Below the pieces are notes generated by a model. It worked only from the letters and a program-made list of their open reading frames with translations. It was not told where the DNA came from and made no database searches. Of a stretch of DNA of 64,000 bases, positions 16,702 to 25,761 are shown one piece after another. How positions within the stretch are numbered: position 1 is the first letter of the stretch; each line of letters opens with the position of its first letter. This DNA comes from JACQAP01 sp035275265 (lineage in GTDB: Bacteria > Pseudomonadota > Gammaproteobacteria > Burkholderiales > JACQAP01), in the NCBI GenBank assembly GCA_035275265.1, contig DATENC010000008.1, forward strand, positions 62,001 through 126,000, written 5' to 3'. The translations under genes were made by a program, and so were the position numbers.

Positions 16702-17676
16702 ATGAACAATTCGTCTCCCGCAATCTCTCTGGAATCCGTATCCAAACGGTTCGGCTCGAAAACCATCGTCCACGACATGAGTTTTTCGGTGGAGAAGGGC
16801 GAGATCGTTGGCTTCCTCGGCCCCAACGGCGCTGGGAAAACCACAACCATGCGCATGATCGCTGGCTTTACCACAGCCTCATCGGGCAAGGTGAGCGTAG
16901 CCGGCCACGACATGTCGAGCCAAAATGAGGAAGCGGCGCGCAAGCTCGGTTACTTGCCGGAACACCCGCCGCTCTATGACACGCTCGACGTTTCCCAGTA
17001 CCTGCGCTTTGTTGCCCACGTCAAGGGTGTGCCCGGGAAGGAAATCAAATCGGAAATCGATCGCGTCGCCACAGCTTGTCGCCTGGAAAACGTGCTCAAT
17101 CACGAGATCTACAAATTGTCCAAGGGATTCCGGCAGCGCACCGGTCTCGCCCAGGCCCTGCTCGGCAAGCCCGAAGTATTGCTGCTCGATGAGCCCACTG
17201 CAGGCCTTGACCCGGGGCAGATACAGGAAACCCGCGAAGTCATTCGCTCCTTCGGCGAACGGCACGCCGTTCTGATCAGCACCCATATCCTGCCGGAGGT
17301 CACGCTGATCTGCAGCCGGGTAGCCATCATCAATCACGGCAGGCTGCTGGCGATCGATTCACCGGTCAACCTGCAGCGCGCATTCGAACAAACCAACCGG
17401 GTGCTGCTGAGCGCCAGTGCCCCGGCCGAAGCGCTACGCGCGGAACTGCTGTCGATCTCGGGTGTCATCGCCGTGAATTCCCGTCCGGTGCCCGGAATGG
17501 ACGGCATGCTCAATGTCGAGTGCCAGACCGATGCGCGCGAGGGGGTGGAAGCCGCGATCGCAAGAACAGTGGCCACTCGATGGAACTTGCACCGGCTCGA
17601 ACGCCAGCAGCCCACGCTGGAGAATATTTTCCTGCGTTATGTCGCGGGTCCTTCCGCCGCGGAGACACCTCCATGA
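16702..17676 (+). CDS. ABC transporter ATPase (GldA-like)
   Basis: 324 aa. Walker A is GPNGAGKT (residues 40-47), the signature loop is LSKGFRQR, an unusual variant of LSGGQ, and Walker B is VLLLDEPTAGLD. A C-terminal extension of about 90 residues follows the ATPase core, as in GldA/YhbF-type drug or polysaccharide exporters. It should power the permease encoded next, with which it overlaps by ATGA. It begins right after the preceding terminator, so the operon promoter must lie within or before that terminator region; none is obvious in the 12-bp gap. Confidence 0.93.
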   Translation: MNNSSPAISLESVSKRFGSKTIVHDMSFSVEKGEIVGFLGPNGAGKTTTMRMIAGFTTASSGKVSVAGHDMSSQNEEAARKLGYLPEHPPLYDTLDVSQYLRFVAHVKGVPGKEIKSEIDRVATACRLENVLNHEIYKLSKGFRQRTGLAQALLGKPEVLLLDEPTAGLDPGQIQETREVIRSFGERHAVLISTHILPEVTLICSRVAIINHGRLLAIDSPVNLQRAFEQTNRVLLSASAPAEALRAELLSISGVIAVNSRPVPGMDGMLNVECQTDAREGVEAAIARTVATRWNLHRLERQQPTLENIFLRYVAGPSAAETPP

Positions 17677-18380
17677 CCGGCCTGCTGGCGGTATACAAGA
17701 AGGAAATGCTGGCCTACTTCCGCTCGCCGATCGCGTATTTCGTAGTGGCGGTGTTTTTGGTGGGTACCGGTTATTTCTTCAGTTACAACATGTTCATGAG
17801 CGGCAGCGCGTCGATGGATGAGACTTTCCGCAACATGGGTATCCTGGCGCTGACGCTGCTGCCGCTGGTGTCGATGCGCCTGTTCTCCGGAGAATACAGC
17901 GGCCGCACGATGGAATTGCTGATGACGCTTCCGCTCAAGACCTGGGAGTTGGTACTGGGCAAGTTCCTGGGCGCCGTAACGATTCTTCTATTGATGAGCG
18001 CGGGCACGTTTATCGACCTGGTGCCGCTTTATCTGTACGGCAATCCGCACACCACGACCATCCTCACCGGCTACATCGGCTTCCTATTGCTGGGCATGGC
18101 CTGCCTCGCGATCGGACAGCTTTTCTCGGCCCTGACCCAGAACCAGATCGTCGCCGCGCTCATCACCGTGCCGGTGCTGCTGAGTTTCTGGTACGTCGGC
18201 CACCTGCAGAGTTTCCAAACCTCCTACGTCTTGCGCAGTCTGCTCGGCTACCTGTCCTTCGCCCAGCACTTCGCGGATTTCATCCAGGGCCTGATCCGCA
18301 GCGAGGCAGTGCTGTTTTATTTTCTCGTCAGCGCCATCGCGCTGACCCTGAACACCAGTTACCTGCAGTGGCGGCGCTGA
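17673..18380 (+). CDS. ABC-2 type permease (GldF-like)
   Basis: 235 aa from the ATG that overlaps the ATPase stop. About six membrane helices are visible, beginning with IAYFVVAVFLVGTGYFF after a cytoplasmic KKEMLAYFRSP. The sequences MRLFSGEYSGRTMELLMTLPLKTWELVLGKFLG and FSALTQNQIVAALI are split features of the ABC-2/GldF permease family. With the ATPase it should form an export-type or mechanical ABC complex. The next gene starts 1 bp after its stop. Confidence 0.9.
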   Translation: MTGLLAVYKKEMLAYFRSPIAYFVVAVFLVGTGYFFSYNMFMSGSASMDETFRNMGILALTLLPLVSMRLFSGEYSGRTMELLMTLPLKTWELVLGKFLGAVTILLLMSAGTFIDLVPLYLYGNPHTTTILTGYIGFLLLGMACLAIGQLFSALTQNQIVAALITVPVLLSFWYVGHLQSFQTSYVLRSLLGYLSFAQHFADFIQGLIRSEAVLFYFLVSAIALTLNTSYLQWRR

Positions 18381-18381
18381 C

Positions 18382-20016
18382 ATGGACAAATTCTTCCGCT
18401 CCGGTCTGATTTTCATCGCAGGCCTTGCCTTGCTGGTGCTGGCCGGCGCCATTTACATGATCCTGCTCGAAGGCAGGGTCGTGACGACCCTGATTGCCGC
18501 CACCGGCCTGGTCCTGTCGTCCTGGGGGGCCTATTCCTTGCGTGCCGAGTTCTCTGCCTTGTTGCGGCAACGGCGAGGCGAAATTCTGCTGCATTGCCTG
18601 GGCGTGGTGGGTGTGTTGTGCGCGATCGCCTATTTCTCGGTGCAGTTTCCCGCGCGACTGGACATGACCGAGGAAGGCAGGTATTCGCTGTCCGAACAAA
18701 CGGTCAAGGTACTCCGACGCCTGGAAAACCCGGTCCATATCGCCTTTTTTCACGATCCGTTGATGCGCGAGCAAGTCGAACTCTACGAACTGATGGGAAG
18801 GCAGACGGACAAACTCAGGCTGGAATTTTTCGACCCGATGCTCAATCCCGCGCAGGCTCGCTTGAGGGGGGTGCAGTTTGCAGGCACCGCGTTATTGGAA
18901 AGCGAGGGGCGCAAGATACAGCTGAACAGTCATAGCGAAACCGAAATCGCCAACGCCATTCTGCGCATTTCTCTGGGAGTTACGCAGAATATCTGCTTCC
19001 TCGACGGGCATCGCGAAGCCGACCCGTTCAGCCAGGAGTCCCACGATCACTTGGAAGGTGGCGCCGCCGGGCATACCCATGGCCTCGGGGCAATCTATGT
19101 GATGTACGAGCAACATGGCATGTCCAAGGCCCGTGGCGCGCTGGAAACACTGAATTACACAGTCGAGAAACTCACCCTATCCCAGCGCGGCGCAACCGAG
19201 AAACTCGGCAAATGCTCGCTCTTGGTGGTGGCCGGCCCGAAAGAGGCGCTCATGCCAACGGAAGTCGAAGCCATCCGGCACTTCCTGGCCGCTGGGGGCA
19301 ATGGATTTTTCATGCTCGATCCCTTCACGCGCACCGGCATCGAACCAGTATTGCGCGAGTATGGGATCGTGCTCGATAACACTATCATCATCGATGAGTC
19401 GAGCCATTTCTGGGCGGATCCCTCCTCGCCCGCCGTCACCGAATACAACTACCATCCGATCGCGCAGGATCTGCCGCTGACGTTTTTCCCGGGCGCCCGC
19501 TCCCTGTCGCCGACGCAACGAGTGCCCCGCACCGACGTGATTCCAATGATCAACTCCTCCAAGCAAAGCTTCGGCGAAACGGATCCCGCACGGGCACGTT
19601 TCGACAAGGGCAAGGATCAGTCCGGACCGTTGACCATCATGGCTGTCGCGACGCGCCGGCCAGTGCCCGCGGGGGAACCCACCTTCCCCGCCCCGGGTTC
19701 GGAACAGGCGGACGAAAAACCCTTGCTGGAACCGAGCGTGCCTGTGACCGGCCGCTCCCGGATAGCGGTGATCGGCGACTCGGACTTCGCCACCAATTCG
19801 TTTTTTCATGTGATGGGTAACGGCAGATTGTTCCTCAATACTGTGAACTACCTTGCCTCAAAAGAAAATCTTATTGGAATGGAGCCGCGCGCCCGGGAAC
19901 TGCCGCGAGTGAACCTCACCAATCGCCAGATGAAAGGCACTTTTTTCCTGGCCATTGTTCTGGTTCCCGCCTTGTTGGCGGCGATTGGCTGCGCGGTATG
20001 GTGGAAACAGCGGTGA
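18382..20016 (+). CDS. GldG-like ABC transporter auxiliary protein
   Basis: 544 aa. Two N-terminal membrane helices and one near the C-terminus (FFLAIVLVPALLAAIGCAVWW) enclose a large extracytoplasmic domain. RLDMTEEGRYSLSEQT after TM2 is a hallmark of the GldG/DUF7088-type proteins. Later strands (SRIAVIGDSDFATNS) match their class-I-glutamine-amidotransferase-like domain. In Bacteroidetes GldG works with GldA and GldF in gliding. In proteobacteria the role of these operons is not settled. It overlaps the DUF4340-like gene by about 19 bp. Confidence 0.9.
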   Translation: MDKFFRSGLIFIAGLALLVLAGAIYMILLEGRVVTTLIAATGLVLSSWGAYSLRAEFSALLRQRRGEILLHCLGVVGVLCAIAYFSVQFPARLDMTEEGRYSLSEQTVKVLRRLENPVHIAFFHDPLMREQVELYELMGRQTDKLRLEFFDPMLNPAQARLRGVQFAGTALLESEGRKIQLNSHSETEIANAILRISLGVTQNICFLDGHREADPFSQESHDHLEGGAAGHTHGLGAIYVMYEQHGMSKARGALETLNYTVEKLTLSQRGATEKLGKCSLLVVAGPKEALMPTEVEAIRHFLAAGGNGFFMLDPFTRTGIEPVLREYGIVLDNTIIIDESSHFWADPSSPAVTEYNYHPIAQDLPLTFFPGARSLSPTQRVPRTDVIPMINSSKQSFGETDPARARFDKGKDQSGPLTIMAVATRRPVPAGEPTFPAPGSEQADEKPLLEPSVPVTGRSRIAVIGDSDFATNSFFHVMGNGRLFLNTVNYLASKENLIGMEPRARELPRVNLTNRQMKGTFFLAIVLVPALLAAIGCAVWWKQR

Positions 20017-20636
20017 GTTCCAGCCGACGCATTCGGCCGCGCGTACTGATTGTCTGGCTGCTTCTGGCCGCGCTCGTTGCGGGGATCGGCGTGATGGAAT
20101 CCAGGAATCGATCGCGCCTTCCGGAAAGCGTGGCCGAACACGTGCCTGGCGCGGAAGGCTCGCGAATGCTGCTTCCCGCCGCAGTCGCGGACCTGGGTGC
20201 CATCGAGATCGGACACGCGGGCACCCTGCACCGCTTCGAGCGCGATGGAACCGGCGCCTGGCTCTACCACGGCGTACATGCCAATGCGCAGGTTGCCCAT
20301 ACGCATCAGACCGATCCCACGCAGGCGCAGACGATCGACAAGGCGTTCGCCGCGCTCGGGCGCACGCGGATGGAGCGACAGTTAAAGCTTGACGTGCAGC
20401 TCGGGGCTTACGGCCTCACTTCTCCGCAGATGATCATCATCGTTTATGCAAGGGGCAATCCATTGCCGATGGGGCAATTCGCTGTCGGTGACATCGCGCC
20501 CGACGGCTTGAGCCGTTACGTGCTGCCGGTCGGTGGCAATTACGTCGTGACCATCCCCAATTACCAGATTGATAACCTGCTGAACCTCATCCAGGCAGTA
20601 GCGGACAAACCCGGCCAGGGAACGTTGAAGAAATGA
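19998..20636 (+). CDS. DUF4340-like membrane-anchored protein
   Basis: 212 aa. A basic N-terminus (SSRRIRPR) precedes a single membrane helix (VLIVWLLLAALVAGIGVM). The rest is extracytoplasmic and resembles one repeat of the DUF4340 domain often encoded beside GldG-like genes: the pattern RMERQLKLDVQLGAYGL then FAVGDIAPDGLSRYVL. The ATG at 19998 overlaps gldG by 19 bp; a GTG at 20013 overlapping its stop (GTGA) is an equally plausible start. It overlaps the following gene by 4 bp. Presumed part of the ABC complex. Confidence 0.78.
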   Translation: MVETAVSSSRRIRPRVLIVWLLLAALVAGIGVMESRNRSRLPESVAEHVPGAEGSRMLLPAAVADLGAIEIGHAGTLHRFERDGTGAWLYHGVHANAQVAHTHQTDPTQAQTIDKAFAALGRTRMERQLKLDVQLGAYGLTSPQMIIIVYARGNPLPMGQFAVGDIAPDGLSRYVLPVGGNYVVTIPNYQIDNLLNLIQAVADKPGQGTLKK

Positions 20637-21688
20637 TTCGCGGCGGGGTCGCGATCTACCTTCTTCTCGTCTGGTCTGCCGTCGCTGGCGCCCACTCCGG
20701 CGGCACCACCGGTTTTGGCAGCGTCGCGGTATCCGGGCACACGATACGCTACAGTCTGACCCTGCACGATATCCCGGCCGGCCCGCTCGCCGATCAGATG
20801 CACTTCGGCCAGCCCGGAGTGGCACCGGACTACCGGCCGCTTATCGATGCGATCCGCGGGAAAATCCGGGTCTCCAGCGGTGGTACGGCCTGCGAGCCCT
20901 CCGAAGGACATCTCGTTGCGCCTTCCGCCGCCTCGATCAGCATTACCGGAACCGTTGCCTTTACATGCGCCGGCGAAGTGCGGGAGCTGAACATCCGTGA
21001 CGACATGGCAGACGTCCTGGGCGCCTCCCACCATTCCCTCACGCTTCTCGTCGGGCCACAAGGCAGCGATCAGTTCACCTTCGAAGCCGAAATGCGAGAG
21101 ATGAACTGGACGCCCGGACAAAAAGCCCGCGCCGTGCGCGCTGCCGGAAGCTATTTTCCGCTCGGCGTGGCGCACGTTCTCAGCGGCTACGATCTGTTTC
21201 TTTTTCTGCTGGTATTGATGTTGCGCGACGACGCATGGGTAGGGCTGCTCGGGACCATCGTGGCATTCGCTGCGGCGCACAGTGTCACGCTTGCATTGGC
21301 GGCATTCGACGTTGCAATTTTTCCGGATCGGCTGATCGGGGCAGCGATCGCTGTGTCGATCGCCTATGTCGCCGCAGAAAATCTTTTTCCGAAATATGCG
21401 GTCGCGCGGCGCTGGACCGTGAGTCTCGGTTTCGGCCTGGTGTACGGGCTTGCCTTCGCACAAGGGCTACGCGAAATCGGCTTGCCACGCGAGAACCCGG
21501 CAGCGTCTCTGCTCAACTTCAATCTCGGCATCGAAGCAGGCCAGGTTCTCATGGTGCTGCTTATCGTGCCTATTCTGGTGCTGATGCACAGCAAGCCCTG
21601 GGAAGCAAAGCTGGTCGCGACGACCTCTGCAATCGTGCTCGCCGTCGGACTATTCCTTTTCGTCGAACGTGCTCTTTTCGGCGTCTGA
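20633..21688 (+). CDS. HupE/UreJ-like membrane protein
   Basis: 351 aa. A signal peptide (cleavage after VAGA, leaving HSGGTT) is followed by about 150 extracytoplasmic residues and then six to seven membrane helices. The HupE/UreJ_2 motif is visible as GVAHVLSGYDLFLFLLVLML and AFAAAHSVTLALA, with conserved His and Asp residues thought to bind nickel or cobalt in related permeases. No hydrogenase or urease genes are present, so metal transport is a family-based guess. Its start overlaps the stop of the DUF4340-like gene, placing it firmly in the Gld-type ABC operon. Confidence 0.85.
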   Translation: MIRGGVAIYLLLVWSAVAGAHSGGTTGFGSVAVSGHTIRYSLTLHDIPAGPLADQMHFGQPGVAPDYRPLIDAIRGKIRVSSGGTACEPSEGHLVAPSAASISITGTVAFTCAGEVRELNIRDDMADVLGASHHSLTLLVGPQGSDQFTFEAEMREMNWTPGQKARAVRAAGSYFPLGVAHVLSGYDLFLFLLVLMLRDDAWVGLLGTIVAFAAAHSVTLALAAFDVAIFPDRLIGAAIAVSIAYVAAENLFPKYAVARRWTVSLGFGLVYGLAFAQGLREIGLPRENPAASLLNFNLGIEAGQVLMVLLIVPILVLMHSKPWEAKLVATTSAIVLAVGLFLFVERALFGV

Positions 21689-21719
21689 AAACCGACGCTC
21701 ACTGCGAAAGAAGCTTGCT

Positions 21720-22757
21720 TTAGCGCTGCACGGTGAGGACCGTGAAGCCTTCGCCGATCAGCTCACGATTGATCGGCCCCTTCAACCCGGCATTGCGAAG
21801 CAGTTTCTCCTGCTCTTCGCGGGTCGGAATGACGTTGCCCCACAGCAACTCCTCGAAACCTGTCTGCAACGGAAACCGGAACTCGGGCCGGCGCATTTCC
21901 TCCAGCGTCGAAGGATAGGTCTCGTCCACGATCACCATCCAGCCGCCGGGCTTGAGCGTGCGCGCGGCGGCACTCACTACCGCCGGCCGCACGCCGGGAG
22001 CGATCTCGTGCAGCACCTCGATCATTACGCAGGCGTCGAACGCGCCCGTGGCATCGTCAACCTTTTCTTTGTGAATTGCGATGCGTTCGGCGAGCCCCGC
22101 CTTTTGCACCTTTTGGCGCGCCTGCAGCAGGCTGTCGTCGTCTATGTCCACGCCTGCACAGCGCGCCTTGGGATACACCTTGGCTGCCTGCAGCAGGAAG
22201 TTGCCCGTGCCACAGCCGATTTCGAGGATGGTGCCGCCTGCTGCCAACTTATCTGCGAGTCCCGCGAGACTCGGAAGAATTTTTTTCGCGGTGACCACCT
22301 GCAACCCTTGGGTAGACTCGGCGATCGCCTGGTTGAAATGCTCGCCCCTGCCCTGGAACGGTTTGACGCTGCCGGTCCGGAACGCTTCGCGGCAGCGCCG
22401 GAAATCGTCCGCGGCCACTTCAGTGCCCAGCCGAACATAGCCGCCGAGATACCGGGGATGGGTCGGAGTCGCAAGAATGAGGTCGAAGAAAGGAGCAAGC
22501 CTGTAATTACCGGCATCATCGGCATCCAGAATCTCCAGGCCATATGCCGTCTTGCACCAAACCTCGACATACGGTGTATGCAGGCCCAGACGCTCGGCCA
22601 GTTCTCTGGCGGTCAGTCCCGGCTTCTCGGTCAGCGCTTGGAACAGGCCGAGGTGCACGCCGACGTCGATGAGATAAATCGTGTTGAATCCGCGCCGCCA
22701 CTCGAAAATCCTGGCAACCTGCGAGTCTGCTGTGATCTCGCTTTTGTTTTCCGCCAT
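21720..22757 (-). CDS. SAM-dependent class I methyltransferase with winged-helix N-domain
   Basis: 345 aa from the ATG at 22757, preceded by GGGGAGAG; the upstream in-frame start would reach into the divergent gene. The N-terminal domain (VGVHLGLFQAL, LTARELAERLGLHTPYVEVW) is the winged-helix dimerisation fold of small-molecule O-methyltransferases. The SAM motif I is ILEIGCGTGNFLLQAA, followed by the acidic loop GVDIDDDSL, and motif post-I is MIEVLHEI. The substrate is unknown; the domain layout suggests polyketide, quinone or aromatic hydroxyls. It is divergent from the thioredoxin gene, with 109 bp between their starts. Confidence 0.85.
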   Translation of the reverse strand: MAENKSEITADSQVARIFEWRRGFNTIYLIDVGVHLGLFQALTEKPGLTARELAERLGLHTPYVEVWCKTAYGLEILDADDAGNYRLAPFFDLILATPTHPRYLGGYVRLGTEVAADDFRRCREAFRTGSVKPFQGRGEHFNQAIAESTQGLQVVTAKKILPSLAGLADKLAAGGTILEIGCGTGNFLLQAAKVYPKARCAGVDIDDDSLLQARQKVQKAGLAERIAIHKEKVDDATGAFDACVMIEVLHEIAPGVRPAVVSAAARTLKPGGWMVIVDETYPSTLEEMRRPEFRFPLQTGFEELLWGNVIPTREEQEKLLRNAGLKGPINRELIGEGFTVLTVQR

Positions 22758-22866
22758 TGTCGGTCTCTCCCCGTTCTGCATGTCTGTCGGGCAAAGTATA
22801 CTGGCCTGAACCGCGCTGGACTTGATCTGTTCCAAAGGACCCTTCAAGGCGTTCAGAACCCATTCC

Positions 22867-23355
22867 ATGAGCAGTGCAAAAAATCTCTTCGTCGTGATGC
22901 TGCTTGCCGCTTCGGCGGCATGGGCGGCACCCGAGATCGATCAGCCTGCACCCATGCTCAAGGGCATGCTGTTCTCCGGCAAACCGTTCGATCTGAGGGA
23001 AATGCTAGGCAAAGTGGTGCTGGTGAACTTCTACTCCAGCTATTGCAAACACTGCGCCTATGAAATTGGCAATTTAGAGACCTTCTATGAAAGTCATCGT
23101 GATCGGGGCTTCGAAGTCATCGTCGTCGGCGTCGATGCGCTCGAGGACCGTCACCGTGTCGAGCGCATGGTGGGCTTGTACGGCCTGCAGGGAGTGATGG
23201 CGGACGATCTCTTGGAAAGCGGCTTCGAGCGCAGGTATTCGACGCCCACCGCGTTCGTCATCGACCGCGGCGGGGTATTGCGCAGCAAGACCCGGGGTTC
23301 GAAGACACAGCACTACTTCGTCCAGTACGTGGTGCCCTTGCTGGACATCAAGTAA
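22867..23355 (+). CDS. Exported TlpA/ResA-like thioredoxin
   Basis: 162 aa. Signal peptide (MSSAKNLFVVMLLAASAAWA) then a thioredoxin fold with redox motif SSYCKHCAYE (CxxC). The cis-Pro is in YSTPTAFVIDRGG. It should act in the periplasm as a thiol-disulphide oxidoreductase, for instance in cytochrome c maturation or repair, though CKHC is a less common active site and its redox potential cannot be guessed. The start at 22867 has no good Shine-Dalgarno; an upstream in-frame ATG at 22822 would add 15 residues and spoil the signal. It converges on the aminotransferase gene. Confidence 0.85.
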   Translation: MSSAKNLFVVMLLAASAAWAAPEIDQPAPMLKGMLFSGKPFDLREMLGKVVLVNFYSSYCKHCAYEIGNLETFYESHRDRGFEVIVVGVDALEDRHRVERMVGLYGLQGVMADDLLESGFERRYSTPTAFVIDRGGVLRSKTRGSKTQHYFVQYVVPLLDIK

Positions 23356-23369
23356 CAGCCTGCATGGGA

Positions 23370-24488
23370 CTACGCGCCGCTGATGATGGGGGTTTTCTTG
23401 TCCGCCGTCGCCACATTAATCAGCCGCGTCCAGCCGTATGGATCGGGTGCGCGACCGAACTGGATTTCGGTCAACCCCTTGAACAACCGCTGCGCCACCG
23501 GCCCCGGCTCGTCCGCGTCCATGGCATAGTCGCGGCCCTGGTAGCCGAAGCGCCCGACTGGCGCGATCACGGCGCCGGTGCCGATGCCGAACGCCTCGGT
23601 GATGTTGCCAGCCTCTATGTCGCGCAGGATGTCTCGGATGTCGATGCGATCCTCGGTCACGTTGAAACCGAGATCTGGCGCGAGCTTCAGCAATGAATCG
23701 CGGGTAATTCCCGGCAGGATGGCTCCGGACAGCGCCGGCGTGCGGATGTGCTTGCCTTCATAGACAAAGGCAATGTTCATCGCGCCGACTTCGTCGACGT
23801 AGCGGCGTTCCACGGCATCCAGCCACAGCACCTGTTGATATCCCGCCGCAAGTGCCTTCTCGGTCCCCGCCAGGCTGCCCGCGTAGTTGCCCGGCGTCTT
23901 GGCTTCGCCGGTGCCGCCACGCACCGTGCGCACGTATTGGTCCGAAATGAACACCGATACAGGCTTGAAACCTCCGGAAAAGTAAGGCCCAACCGGACTG
24001 AGGATGATGTAGTGGAGATAGTCGCGGCTGGCGCGCACTTCGAGCGTGTTCTCGGTGGCAATCATCACCGGCCGGATATAAAGCGCCGCGCCTTCCTGCT
24101 TTGGCGTCCAGGAATGCTCGAGGCGTACCAGTTCCGAGATAGCCTGAACATGTTCCCCGATATCCACGTTTGGCATTGCCATGCGACTGGCCGAGTTGTT
24201 GAAGCGCTCCGCATTCTTCTCCACGCGGAAAAGGTTGAGATTGCCGTCGGGGCGGCGATAGGCCTTGGTGCCATCGAAAATCATCTGCCCGCAGTGAAAC
24301 ACTTCCGCGGCGGGATCGAGCGCAAGCGGCCGGTATGGCCCGATCACTGCATCGTGCCAGCCCTTCTGCGCGTTGTAGCGTCGGGTAAACATGCGGCTCG
24401 TGAACACGCGCCCGAAGCCGAGTTGCTTCGGAAGGCACTTCGGCACGGCATCGTCCACCGGTTCCACGTGGATGCTCATTCCGGTCAT
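23370..24488 (-). CDS. ilvE: Branched-chain amino acid aminotransferase
   Basis: 372 aa from the ATG at 24488, which overlaps the previous stop (ATGA). The class IV aminotransferase pattern is clear: the PLP lysine is Lys197 in GEAKTPGNYAGSL, followed by VDEVGAMNIAFVY and the phosphate-binding loop LSGAILPGITRDSLL. It should interconvert leucine, isoleucine and valine with their 2-oxo acids using glutamate. Length and motifs match the eukaryote-like/large BCAT subgroup (about 360 aa) rather than the 308-aa E. coli form. It is the last gene of an operon with a hypothetical protein and a sterol-desaturase-family protein. Confidence 0.93.
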   Translation of the reverse strand: MTGMSIHVEPVDDAVPKCLPKQLGFGRVFTSRMFTRRYNAQKGWHDAVIGPYRPLALDPAAEVFHCGQMIFDGTKAYRRPDGNLNLFRVEKNAERFNNSASRMAMPNVDIGEHVQAISELVRLEHSWTPKQEGAALYIRPVMIATENTLEVRASRDYLHYIILSPVGPYFSGGFKPVSVFISDQYVRTVRGGTGEAKTPGNYAGSLAGTEKALAAGYQQVLWLDAVERRYVDEVGAMNIAFVYEGKHIRTPALSGAILPGITRDSLLKLAPDLGFNVTEDRIDIRDILRDIEAGNITEAFGIGTGAVIAPVGRFGYQGRDYAMDADEPGPVAQRLFKGLTEIQFGRAPDPYGWTRLINVATADKKTPIISGA

Positions 24489-24817
24489 CCCTTTTTCCCC
24501 TCGAGGAAATGCGCCGTCAGCGTTTGCCATTCAACGTCAAGCGCAATATCTGCGGGTTTGCGCCCGGCGCGCCGATACCAGTAACCAGCGTTGGACAGAT
24601 CGCCTTCGACCCGATGAAGATGGGCATGAACCAGGGCGGACGTGGTTTCGTTCTCATGTTCCTGGACGATGGCATGCGCACGTTCCCAGTTTCCCTTGCG
24701 GGCAAACCACAGGGCTTCCAGCATCGGGCTCAGTCCCGGCGGCGGCGTATTGAGCAATGTCGTGCGTTCGAATTCTTGCACGTTCATGGCAAGGTCTTGC
24801 GTCGACGCTCTTGTCAT
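24485..24817 (-). CDS. Hypothetical protein, 110 aa (TPR-like helical)
   Basis: The family was not recognised. Predicted all-helical: SPMLEALWFARKGNWERAHAIVQ and SALVHAHLHRVEGDLSNAGYWYRRAG look like two degenerate tetratricopeptide-type hairpins. There is no signal or membrane segment, and the C-terminus is basic (LEGKKG). The start is uncertain: ATG at 24817 or 24787, neither with a strong ribosome-binding site. The stop overlaps the aminotransferase ATG, and the sterol-desaturase-like gene ends 4 bp upstream of the first candidate start, so it is embedded in an operon and is surely translated. Confidence 0.72.
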   Translation of the reverse strand: MTRASTQDLAMNVQEFERTTLLNTPPPGLSPMLEALWFARKGNWERAHAIVQEHENETTSALVHAHLHRVEGDLSNAGYWYRRAGRKPADIALDVEWQTLTAHFLEGKKG

Positions 24818-24821
24818 CGGC

Positions 24822-25601
24822 TTACGCCGGCTTGGCACTCGCGTCCAGCTCGGCCCCCTGATCGTCGAGAAACTCCTTCTTCACGTACACGGTGCTGTAG
24901 CCGTTGAACAAATGGCCGAGCAGCCCGCGGTCAAGATCGCTGGTACCCATGAACCAGTCGGCGACCGGGTAGGTCAGGTTCATGTTGTGCTCCATCATGA
25001 TCGGCTGGCTGTGATGCGCGGCGTGATGACGCCGGATGGTGTTCACTAACGGGCAGTTGCGCACGAACCAGTTGTCGTGCACGTGGCAGCACAGATGGAA
25101 AGTCTCGTAGTTCAGGTAGTAGATTGGGGTAAGCATCATCAGGACGTAACCCGCATTCGCCGACCAGAGGAAGCCGAGGACGAGTGCGGCCGGCAGCGTC
25201 AGCAGCATGAATACCAGAAGCGCATACGGGGGGAACAGCACGATGCGCCATTCGCGGTTGCTGTCGTAAGTCATCACCTGGGAGGTGAAATACTGATGGT
25301 GCTGGTGGGTGTGGCGGTGGTAGACCGGCATAAGAATACCGCCGAGGTCTTTGATCGGCCGGTGCATCGCGTTCCTGTGCAGCCACCATTCGTTGAAATT
25401 GTAGAACACCAGAACCGGGACTACGAACAGCAACTCCCAGATCGTCGGGTTGTCGACCTGCGATGCGCAGTACCAGACGACGGCGATACCGGGCACGAAG
25501 ATGGACAGCAGGTGCCCCCAGCCGTTGTACCACGTAGCGATGTTGCGTTTGTATTCGTCCCGGAACGCGGCCTGTTTTGGCGTCAACACAGCAGTAGACA
25601 T
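24822..25601 (-). CDS. Sterol desaturase/fatty acid hydroxylase family membrane protein
   Basis: 259 aa; the ATG at 25601 follows GGAGGAGACC. Four or more membrane helices carry the diiron histidine clusters of the family: HRNAMH, HRHTHQHHQYF, HLCCHVHD and RRHHAAHH. It should oxidise or hydroxylate a lipid, sterol or carotenoid tail using oxygen at the membrane. The lipid substrate is unknown. It is first gene of an operon with the TPR-like protein and the branched-chain aminotransferase; branched-chain keto acids prime branched fatty acids, which may link the two enzymes, but this is speculative. Confidence 0.88.
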   Translation of the reverse strand: MSTAVLTPKQAAFRDEYKRNIATWYNGWGHLLSIFVPGIAVVWYCASQVDNPTIWELLFVVPVLVFYNFNEWWLHRNAMHRPIKDLGGILMPVYHRHTHQHHQYFTSQVMTYDSNREWRIVLFPPYALLVFMLLTLPAALVLGFLWSANAGYVLMMLTPIYYLNYETFHLCCHVHDNWFVRNCPLVNTIRRHHAAHHSQPIMMEHNMNLTYPVADWFMGTSDLDRGLLGHLFNGYSTVYVKKEFLDDQGAELDASAKPA

Positions 25602-25761
25602 GGTCTCCTCCATTCATACGGCGCACTCGTGTCGTGCGCGTGTTCGCTGGTTTGTCCCGTGATTTTAACCGTTCTGCGGCTCCGCGCGTCCAGGGTCGCC
25701 GGGGTTTGCCTCGGCACCCCCGTTACGCTATGGTGCGTGCTTACGTAATCTGTCTCGACTC

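Noticed and set aside
21669..23063. 464-codon plus-strand open frame opposite the methyltransferase
   Set aside because: The minus strand carries a complete SAM motif and a good start; the plus frame has no family features.
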